DNA of 18,005 bases from Bacteroidales bacterium UBA5206. Lineage in GTDB: Bacteria; Bacteroidota; Bacteroidia; Bacteroidales; Tenuifilaceae. Location of the stretch: positions 1 through 18,005 of the forward strand of contig DHVO01000204.1 of the NCBI GenBank assembly GCA_002412705.1, read 5' to 3'. Positions within the stretch are counted from its first letter, which is position 1. Each line of letters begins with the position of its first letter. The notes beneath the pieces are model-generated. The model made no database searches and had not been told where the DNA came from. It saw nothing but the letters and a program-made list of their open reading frames with translations. Positions 7,088 through 13,391 of the stretch are shown in pieces. A program made the position numbers and the translations under genes.

Positions 7088-7286
7088 TTGTTCTTTTTTT
7101 ACGGCTTCTTCTTAAATCCTTTATTACAGCTATGTACACTCTTATACTTATAAATGCTATTACAATAAATGCCACCCAGAAGAAACCAGGATGAAAGCCC
7201 TGTGCGCTGTTGTAGGGTTTCGCAAAGGTTGCTTTACTAGGGTTTAGTTGCAATAAAAGGATTTGGTACAGCATCAATACTTTCAT
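7071..7286 (-). CDS. Possible small membrane protein
   Basis: A 71-residue open frame with features of a real small membrane protein: a hydrophobic N-terminus (MKVLMLYQILLLQL), one clear membrane helix (about 35-56, FFWVAFIVIAFISIRVYIAV) and a strongly basic tail (DLRRSRKKRTNKKRL), as the positive-inside rule predicts. The N-terminal stretch could be a signal peptide cut near TFAKP, leaving a single-span protein. It starts 21 bases after the stop of the ABM monooxygenase gene on the same strand, so the two may be cotranscribed. Against it: no ribosome-binding site, no recognisable family, and its stop codon lies inside the terminator of the convergent lipoprotein gene. Confidence 0.45.
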   Translation of the reverse strand: MKVLMLYQILLLQLNPSKATFAKPYNSAQGFHPGFFWVAFIVIAFISIRVYIAVIKDLRRSRKKRTNKKRL

Positions 7287-7307
7287 ATTACAAACTAGAA
7301 ATTATGG

Positions 7308-7595
7308 TTACTCACTTATAGTGTAAACCCGTATTATGCGCTCGCTGCTAAAGAATGCATTAGCTTTTGCCTTAAAGGTCTCCATTTGTGATGATTTTAA
7401 ATGCCTATCCAAATCCTCTCTTGTTTCCCAGCGCTCGAATAGCAAAAACTGGTTTGTTTCTTCTGTTAGCTGGTACAGTTCATACTCAATGCATCCCTTT
7501 TCTTGCCTAACACTGGGGGCAATCTCGTTAACCGCCTTCACGTAATCCTTTGCGTACTCTGGCTTTGGGGTTGATTTTACGGTAACTATTATCAT
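7308..7595 (-). CDS. Antibiotic biosynthesis monooxygenase (ABM) family protein, YgiN-like
   Basis: A 95-residue single-domain protein of the dimeric alpha/beta-barrel (ABM) superfamily. Visible signatures are the first strand MIIVTVKSTPKPEYA, the central GCIEYELYQLTEETNQFLLF, the conserved ERWETREDLDRHLKS and the final strand IIRVYTI. The length is typical of the family. YgiN-type members are proposed to oxidise quinols without a cofactor, and others degrade haem or small aromatic compounds. Nothing here fixes the substrate, and the haem-oxygenase subtype is not evident. It is cytoplasmic, with no signal peptide. The possible small membrane protein at 7071-7286 follows closely on the same strand. 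Confidence 0.9.
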   Translation of the reverse strand: MIIVTVKSTPKPEYAKDYVKAVNEIAPSVRQEKGCIEYELYQLTEETNQFLLFERWETREDLDRHLKSSQMETFKAKANAFFSSERIIRVYTISE

Positions 7596-7756
7596 GGTAC
7601 TTTGTTTAGATTGTTACTATGGGGCTAAATTTATGAAAAGGATTTTGAAGTTAGCGTGTGCCTTTTAACTATTTGGGAAATATAGAAATGCGATGAAACT
7701 AATATAGATGCTTTTAATTAAAGATTCTACAACTGATACACGAATGTTTTGCAAAT

Positions 7757-7784
7757 GAAAATAGTTCGACGGAGTGCCGAACTA
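7757..7784 (-). terminator. Intrinsic terminator of the beta-barrel gene
   Basis: TAGTTCG (7762-7768) and CGAACTA (7778-7784) are perfect 7-base arms with a 9-base loop. An alternative inner pairing of CGG with CCG is possible. On the minus strand the hairpin is followed by TTTTC. It lies 34 bases past the stop at 7818. Confidence 0.6.
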
Positions 7785-7817
7785 CTTTCTTTAATATTGA
7801 ATGTGTTATTTTAATAG

Positions 7818-9170
7818 CTAAAATATATAATACTGTAAACCTGCATTTATTGAATAGTTAAAGAGTTTAGCTGTAAATACTGGATCGGATATTTTGTAGT
7901 GGTTATAATATATACCTGCATTTACTTGAAAACGAATTTTTTCTGACAAGTAATAATTGCAACTACTTAATAAATATGGATTTATGCGCTCTTGATCATT
8001 GAATGAATCCCCTATAAATTTACTGAATGCTATTCCCGACTGAGTTCTAATTGAGGTTCGTGTATTGGGAATATAATCGGCATAGATTTTTGCATTGGCA
8101 GTTATTTCTTTTTGATCAGTTAAACCATTGGTACTAGACATCTCTACCTTTTTGAAATTGAATGCCCCACTTATTTCCCATCCGCGTTGCCACTTGAGAC
8201 CAATAACCTTTGTTGCGGAGTAAGATGCCATAAAACTTATACCGTAATATGTTATTTCCTCTCTTGTTCTTGATATAATGTCGTTTATATTGTCTCTTGT
8301 AAAATTGTTGGTATAGTTGAAAATAGGTGATACGCTAACTTCCCCAAGGGATCCTGTTTCCCAAGTTTGTGTTCTGGCATAGTTCCAGTTATCGCTAAGT
8401 AGGCCAAAGTATAGGCCGTCGGTTTGGGTCGTGAGGCCATTGGCAACTAAGAAAGAATCAATGGCAACAAACTCTTTTATACGCTTTATACGTGAGTCTA
8501 TAACCCGTTTATTTAGTGTTGAGGTAATATAATCGGCAAAGGCAAAAACTTCTTCTTGAGTAAGGTTTCTTGATACTCGCCCTGCCTTTTGTAAGTCGTC
8601 AAGTATATAAATGGCAAGCCTTGCATCGGTAACATTTTCAACTCTACCAAATCCAACGCTTAGTGATAGTCGGTTAAATGTTTGGTATTGTGTATTCAAC
8701 TTTTTAGAATAGTCTCCTTTTCCTGTGTTGTTCTGAGTTCTGTGCTGTGTGGTTATTCCAATCCCCCAAAAGAACTTATTTCTAACGTAAAATTTATTGT
8801 TTGTGCTATAATAAATACCTAGTGTCGAAAACTTGTTTGTAGAATCGATAGTACTGCTAAGTAGTTCCTGGGATCTGTTTAAGAACTGGAAGTTCCCTCC
8901 TAGAGATATGGATTGGTTTCCAATGTACTTTCGGGTTTGAATTGTTGAACTGTAATTTATTGTTCCATCTACCCTAGTTCTTGTTGAGAAGGATGATGAT
9001 ACGTCGTCGTTAGTCGAGTTTAAGTTATTACTCAAATCAAGTTGTGTACTCAGTGATTTATACTTGTAGTTAGAGAGTTTATACTTATTTAAATCAATGT
9101 TCTCATATTGAGCTTTTGAAATTATTGAAATCAGAGTAAAACTTGCAACAAGCATAAGTTTCGTTTTCAT
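7818..9170 (-). CDS. Secreted, probable outer-membrane beta-barrel protein
   Basis: A 450-residue exported protein. Residues 1-20 form a Sec signal peptide with probable cleavage after SKA. The mature part is made of alternating amphipathic strands (GTINYSSTIQTRKY, NQSISLGGNFQF, FSTLGIYYST, FYVRNKFFWGIGITT) and ends in LQYYIF, the terminal aromatic expected for an outer-membrane barrel. A different segment sits in the middle (about 178-245): GRVENVTDARLAIYILDDLQ followed by helices with LTQEEVFAFADYI and SRIKRIKEFVAIDSFL. I recall the same barrel-helix-barrel plan from unannotated Bacteroidota proteins. The substrate or role is unknown. The gene is divergent from the propeller sensor kinase at 9387, has a good promoter and terminator, and is probably transcribed alone. 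It could be the target of that two-component system. Confidence 0.82.
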   Translation of the reverse strand: MKTKLMLVASFTLISIISKAQYENIDLNKYKLSNYKYKSLSTQLDLSNNLNSTNDDVSSSFSTRTRVDGTINYSSTIQTRKYIGNQSISLGGNFQFLNRSQELLSSTIDSTNKFSTLGIYYSTNNKFYVRNKFFWGIGITTQHRTQNNTGKGDYSKKLNTQYQTFNRLSLSVGFGRVENVTDARLAIYILDDLQKAGRVSRNLTQEEVFAFADYITSTLNKRVIDSRIKRIKEFVAIDSFLVANGLTTQTDGLYFGLLSDNWNYARTQTWETGSLGEVSVSPIFNYTNNFTRDNINDIISRTREEITYYGISFMASYSATKVIGLKWQRGWEISGAFNFKKVEMSSTNGLTDQKEITANAKIYADYIPNTRTSIRTQSGIAFSKFIGDSFNDQERINPYLLSSCNYYLSEKIRFQVNAGIYYNHYKISDPVFTAKLFNYSINAGLQYYIF

Positions 9171-9209
9171 ATGAATTTAATTTTGGTTTTGTTTAAAGGA
9201 TGCTTAATT

Positions 9210-9241
9210 CAAAGGAAGTAACATTATTCTATTAATACAAA
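9210..9241 (-). promoter_or_regulatory. Putative promoter of the beta-barrel gene
   Basis: On the minus strand TTTG (9241-9238) is followed by a 20-base spacer and TTCCTTTG (9217-9210), one mismatch from TAnnTTTG. This is the best match in the window to the two-box Bacteroidota sigma-factor promoter. The leader would be about 30 bases. Confidence 0.55.
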
Positions 9242-9356
9242 AGCTATTGTGGGAACAGGTATTTTGGATTCACAAACTGCTCTTAATTTGAGTTAAACAT
9301 GCATTTATATCTTGAAGGCTTGTAATGGTTTAGAGGTGTTGAATGAAAAGCTTTGC

Positions 9357-9364
9357 TAAATTTG
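9357..9364 (+). promoter_or_regulatory. Putative -7 element of the propeller kinase gene
   Basis: TAAATTTG is a perfect TAnnTTTG element 22 bases before the ATG at 9387. The nearest TTG-like -33 box (GTTG, 9338-9341) is only 15 bases away, so the upstream box is poor. A weak -33 could mean dependence on an activator. Confidence 0.4.
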
Positions 9365-9386
9365 TTATGTTCTGCGGTACAATTTT

Positions 9387-12300
9387 ATGATGATTAAATA
9401 CTATTGGTCTTTTTTGTCGTTGGCCTTGGCTCTTACTTTAATTGGAGCTAATGGCTACTCTCAAAGGCGTTATACCATTCCTGAGATTATTTCGGAATCG
9501 AACGGATTGCCCCACAACGAAGTCCGTTGCATGTTAAAAGATTCCAAAGGATATCTATGGATAGGAACTCTATATGGTTTAGCAAAATACGATGGTGTTA
9601 GATTTTCTACATATCAGCACCAACCCGATGCTAATAGCATTGCAGGTGATGTAATTTCCACCATTTATGAGGATTCTAATAGCAATATTTTGGTTGGAGC
9701 CAATGGGTTGTCTATTCTAAATAGGGAAACTGGCAAATGGCGAAACTATTTGTACAATCCAAACGATTCTAATTCTATTAGCAATCCTGGGGTGCTTTCC
9801 ATTATACAGGAGAGTGATAGCATATATTGGATTCTAGGTTATAGCGGAATAGATAGATTTAACATAAAAACAGGATCTTTCTCTAATGTTGTAAGATTAA
9901 ATACTAGAGCTGTATCCTCTAAAATAGTGCAAGTGAATCCAGGCAAGGAACTTATTTATACCATAGCAACACGTGTTTATAAGTACAATCTAAAAAATAA
10001 AGAGGTAACAGAGGAGCCTGCTGAGGCAATTGGTGAAAATAATTTTCTAACGCAAATTGGGAACTATATATATAGCCTCACTGGTGATGGGCATTCAAAA
10101 ACAGAGTTTGTATCGTATTCTCTCGACTTTAAGAAGAAGCACTCTCTGTGTCGGGTTAGAGGAAACAATAACTTATTATTTGCAAGTGGTAGGAGCATGT
10201 TTCTTCTGAGTGATAAAGATTTGTTACGCTTTAATGATAACGGGCAAATTATTGATACCATACGACTTAATTTTTCTGTGTCTGATTATTCCTTGTCCTC
10301 GGAGTTTCTATGCGGCTTAGCAGAGGATAATGGGACTGTATGGATAGGAACAGCAACTGGGTTGCTAAAAATTATTCCAAATTCTTCCTTCCACTTAATT
10401 GATGAGGGTTCGGGATTGCCAAATAGTTACATTCGTTCGTTAGCTATAGATTCCAAAGGCACTCTATGGATTGGAGTAAAACAAGGTGCTCTATACTACA
10501 GCACATTATTTGATGTGGCAAAGGGTGTTAGGACTGGGAGTATAAATAAAGAAAGTTTTCCAACTTCTAACGGAGAAGTCTTTGCAACAAACAAAATACT
10601 TGAGGTAATGGGGGAAAATCTCCTTCTTCTTACCAATAGTGAAATTTTCCTATATAGCATTCCAAATAAACAATTTGTTCATAGCTATAAATCTTTTGGT
10701 GGACAGTATTTTGCTGCAATAGACATTGATGAAGAGATTTTTATAGGTTCAATAGAACAGCCAGCCTTGCAAAAAATCAATGTAAAAAACGGAAGGTTGG
10801 TGCGGGATTCCCTTTTTCAGGTATCTAATACCCCCGATGCTATTTACTCTATGTACAAAGGTTCGGATAAGCAGATTTGGATTGGAGGAGAAGGGCTATT
10901 TAGGCTAAATTATTCAAAAAAAGGGAATAGAGGAGAGGTTGAAACAGTAATTCCCCCCTTAAGTACTGACAACCATACTAGCAATGCGGTTTGGAATATC
11001 ACCGAAATTGATAGCTGCAGATTGCTTATTTGTACAACAACCAATGGAATATATGTTTACAATAAAAGTACAGAAGAGATATCCCACTTTACAAAGAATG
11101 ATGGGCTTGCTTCAGATTTTACTTGTTCTGTAGAGCGTGATGCCAATGGGAGCTTCTGGTTGAGTACAAAAGAAGGTATCAGCTTTTTTGATACCGCTGA
11201 TTATTCTTTTTCAAACTTCATCATTAAAAAAGGTTCGGTTAAATGTGATTTTAACTTTAAAAGTAGCGCCAAATGCGCCGATGGGAGTATTCTTTTTGGA
11301 AGCAAGCAGGGGATTATTCTTTTTAATCCTGCTGATATAAAGCCCGATACTTTAAGATACCCTCTTTTTGTAAATGAGTTTAAAGTATTTGATGATGTTG
11401 TTAGGCAGGAATTAACCAATTTGGATACTATAGTTGTGAATCACGACGAGAACTTCTTCTCATTCCAGTTTTCGCTGCTCGATTTTAGGAATAAGGAGGA
11501 GGTAAGCTATGAGTATCAGTTAATGGGATACGATAAGCATCCTAGGGCTGTTGGTGAGAGCGAAAATGTTGCCAGTTATACCGATGTACCTCCGGGTAAG
11601 TACCTTTTTTGGTTAAAGGCCTATAATTCTGGCAATGGGAGTATGCTGCGGGAGCTAAGCATTCTACTAGAGGTTACACCTGCCTTTTACCAAACTACCG
11701 CGTTTAAAATTATTCTTACCGCTTTGGCCATTATGATTCTGGCTCTAGCGGTTCTTTTAATAGTTAGAAGGCAGATGCTTCAAGGCAGGTTATATAAAAT
11801 GGAGCTTGACCTTTTGCGGTCACAAATAAATCCCCACTTCATTTTTAATACTCTAACCTCAATACAGCAAACCATTTTAATGAATGATAAGATGGTTGCA
11901 GCCAATAACTTATCAAGGTTTGCCCGGCTAATGCGCATGTGTCTTGATTATTCTAGGCTAGATGTAATTTCGCTTGATAAAGCAATAGCATTTTATCGTA
12001 CATACATATCGGTTGAGTCAGTTAACCTTGATGAGGAGATTCTTTTTACCGTTAGCATTGATGATTCAATTGATGCAGAAAGCGTGTACATATCGCCAAT
12101 GCTAATTCAGCCGTTTATTGAGAACTCAATTATTCATGGATTATCGCCAAAGAACAAGGATATGCACATTGAGCTTTCAATTGAAAAAGAGGAACAATGG
12201 CTGTTATGTACAGTTACTGATAATGGGATTGGCAGGCAAAAAGCAGCACAGACCAGCAAAAGGAAGGCTAAAGGACATCAATCAATGGGAATAGAACTTT

Positions 12301-12440
12301 CAAAGCAACAAATACTGATGCAGTTACAGCGCGATGTTCTGGAAAAAGACTCAATTGTTATAACAGATTGTTTTGACTCATTGGGTACCCCAACAGGAAC
12401 TTCCGTTAGCATTAGAGTTCCATTTAAGGTAAAGCAGTAG
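9387..12440 (+). CDS. Two-component propeller sensor histidine kinase, LytS type
   Basis: A 1017-residue sensor. Residues 1-26 are a signal peptide (cut near GYSQ). The periplasmic part carries Reg_prop blades: DSKGYLWIGTLYGL (about 52), DNGTVWIGTATGL (314), DSKGTLWIG (355), SDKQIWIGG (493), DANGSFWLST (585) and CADGSILFG (631), so probably two seven-bladed propellers. A Y_Y_Y domain (about 690-760) is followed by a membrane helix (about 774-793). The cytoplasmic kinase is of the LytS/YehU class: RSQINPHFIFN with phospho-acceptor H817, the N-box QPFIENSIIHG (N913) and the DNGIGR ATP motif. It has no fused receiver or DNA-binding domain, unlike the hybrid two-component systems of polysaccharide loci. 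Its likely partner is the LytTR regulator at 12449-13180, encoded convergently. Start: ATG at 9387, or the second ATG at 9390. The signal is unknown. Confidence 0.93.
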   Translation: MMIKYYWSFLSLALALTLIGANGYSQRRYTIPEIISESNGLPHNEVRCMLKDSKGYLWIGTLYGLAKYDGVRFSTYQHQPDANSIAGDVISTIYEDSNSNILVGANGLSILNRETGKWRNYLYNPNDSNSISNPGVLSIIQESDSIYWILGYSGIDRFNIKTGSFSNVVRLNTRAVSSKIVQVNPGKELIYTIATRVYKYNLKNKEVTEEPAEAIGENNFLTQIGNYIYSLTGDGHSKTEFVSYSLDFKKKHSLCRVRGNNNLLFASGRSMFLLSDKDLLRFNDNGQIIDTIRLNFSVSDYSLSSEFLCGLAEDNGTVWIGTATGLLKIIPNSSFHLIDEGSGLPNSYIRSLAIDSKGTLWIGVKQGALYYSTLFDVAKGVRTGSINKESFPTSNGEVFATNKILEVMGENLLLLTNSEIFLYSIPNKQFVHSYKSFGGQYFAAIDIDEEIFIGSIEQPALQKINVKNGRLVRDSLFQVSNTPDAIYSMYKGSDKQIWIGGEGLFRLNYSKKGNRGEVETVIPPLSTDNHTSNAVWNITEIDSCRLLICTTTNGIYVYNKSTEEISHFTKNDGLASDFTCSVERDANGSFWLSTKEGISFFDTADYSFSNFIIKKGSVKCDFNFKSSAKCADGSILFGSKQGIILFNPADIKPDTLRYPLFVNEFKVFDDVVRQELTNLDTIVVNHDENFFSFQFSLLDFRNKEEVSYEYQLMGYDKHPRAVGESENVASYTDVPPGKYLFWLKAYNSGNGSMLRELSILLEVTPAFYQTTAFKIILTALAIMILALAVLLIVRRQMLQGRLYKMELDLLRSQINPHFIFNTLTSIQQTILMNDKMVAANNLSRFARLMRMCLDYSRLDVISLDKAIAFYRTYISVESVNLDEEILFTVSIDDSIDAESVYISPMLIQPFIENSIIHGLSPKNKDMHIELSIEKEEQWLLCTVTDNGIGRQKAAQTSKRKAKGHQSMGIELSKQQILMQLQRDVLEKDSIVITDCFDSLGTPTGTSVSIRVPFKVKQ

Positions 12441-12448
12441 TTCGTTTA

Positions 12449-13180
12449 TTACCCAATTAGGTGTTTAAGTAGTTCCTCCTTTTTGCTTTCCCCAACTTTT
12501 ATTATCATTCCGTTAGACATCTCGAGGTAGCCACCGCGCCCTCGCTGATACCTTGCAATATGCTTAAGATTAATAAGGTACGATTTATGAACCCTTATAA
12601 ACAGATGGTTTTTTAGCTGCTCTTCATAAATGGATAATCGCTTGGAAGTAACAACTTTGGAGCCGTTGAACAAATGAAATTCGGAGTAGCTAGAATCGGC
12701 TTCAATGCAAACAATATCATCCATTTTTAAAAAGATGAGGCCATCTAGTGTTGACACATAGATTCTATCATCAAGTTTTCCGTGTTCGGCTGCATCTACT
12801 ATGCGAGAGCTGTGTTTAAGGCCAATTTGCTTCCTTGCTTTTGCAACGGCTTTTTTTAAATCCTCAGTATCGTAGGGCTTTAGAATGTAGTCAATGGCCG
12901 AATTCTTTATGGCTTGCAAAGAGTGCTCGCTGTAGGCGGTTGTTACTATAACTTCATAGTCATCCGGATTTGTTCTTTTCAGAATATCAAATCCAGATTC
13001 TTCTTGTAGGTTTATATCCAAAAAAACAAGGTTTGGTTTCTCTTTGAAGATGATATCAGCAGCTTCATCAACGGTCTTTGCAATACCTGCAATTGAAACA
13101 TCGCAGAAAAGGTTTTTGATATACTCTTGTAATAGCTCTGCCGATTTTCTGTTATCCTCTATTATTATAGCCTTTAGCAT
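12449..13180 (-). CDS. LytTR-family response regulator
   Basis: A 243-residue cytoplasmic transcription factor. The receiver (1 to about 120) has acidic E8-D9, phospho-acceptor D55 in LVFLDINL, the VTTAY threonine and the KPY lysine. The LytTR DNA-binding domain (about 135-243) is clear: YVSTLDGLIFLKMDDIVCIE, FIRVHKSYLINLKHI and the closing GYLEMSNGMIIKVGESKK. Domain order and length are normal for the family. LytS-type kinases and LytTR regulators are regular partners, so this should be the output of the kinase at 9387. The two genes run tail to tail, 8 bases apart, with no terminator between them. Their transcripts must overlap, and the pair is not an operon. Targets are unknown; LytTR proteins bind paired direct repeats in promoter regions. 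Confidence 0.93.
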   Translation of the reverse strand: MLKAIIIEDNRKSAELLQEYIKNLFCDVSIAGIAKTVDEAADIIFKEKPNLVFLDINLQEESGFDILKRTNPDDYEVIVTTAYSEHSLQAIKNSAIDYILKPYDTEDLKKAVAKARKQIGLKHSSRIVDAAEHGKLDDRIYVSTLDGLIFLKMDDIVCIEADSSYSEFHLFNGSKVVTSKRLSIYEEQLKNHLFIRVHKSYLINLKHIARYQRGRGGYLEMSNGMIIKVGESKKEELLKHLIG

Positions 13181-13347
13181 CTTTCTTAAATGGGTTAAAT
13201 CGGATACTAAAATAATATATTTTGCTAGTTATGGCTATTCTGCTGATACTTTTAGCCGTAATTAGTCGCATAGATTTTCATCCGTTTTATCTTCCCATAA
13301 TCCGCTAAACCTCTTTAATCTTTGCTCTATACGTTTCTACTTTTTTA

Positions 13348-13355
13348 TATCTTTG
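13348..13355 (+). promoter_or_regulatory. Putative -7 element of valS
   Basis: TATCTTTG is a perfect TAnnTTTG element 36 bases before the valS start, followed by CC. A TTTG lies at 13321-13324, 23 bases upstream, slightly further than the usual spacing. The expected leader is about 30 bases. Confidence 0.5.
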
Positions 13356-13391
13356 CCAGTTATCCGATAAAACGAAAATTTACAACAGATT

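Noticed and set aside
9387..12440. Hybrid two-component regulator of a polysaccharide utilisation locus
   Set aside because: The propeller and Y_Y_Y parts match, but the kinase is of the LytS type with no receiver or AraC domain, and no susC/susD genes are nearby.
13044..13265. Plus-strand open frame over the start of the LytTR regulator
   Set aside because: It is the complement of the receiver domain and has no features of its own.
13181..13391. T-box or other tRNA-sensing leader before valS
   Set aside because: A promoter-like element lies only 36 bases before the start, leaving no room for such a leader, and no specifier structure is visible.
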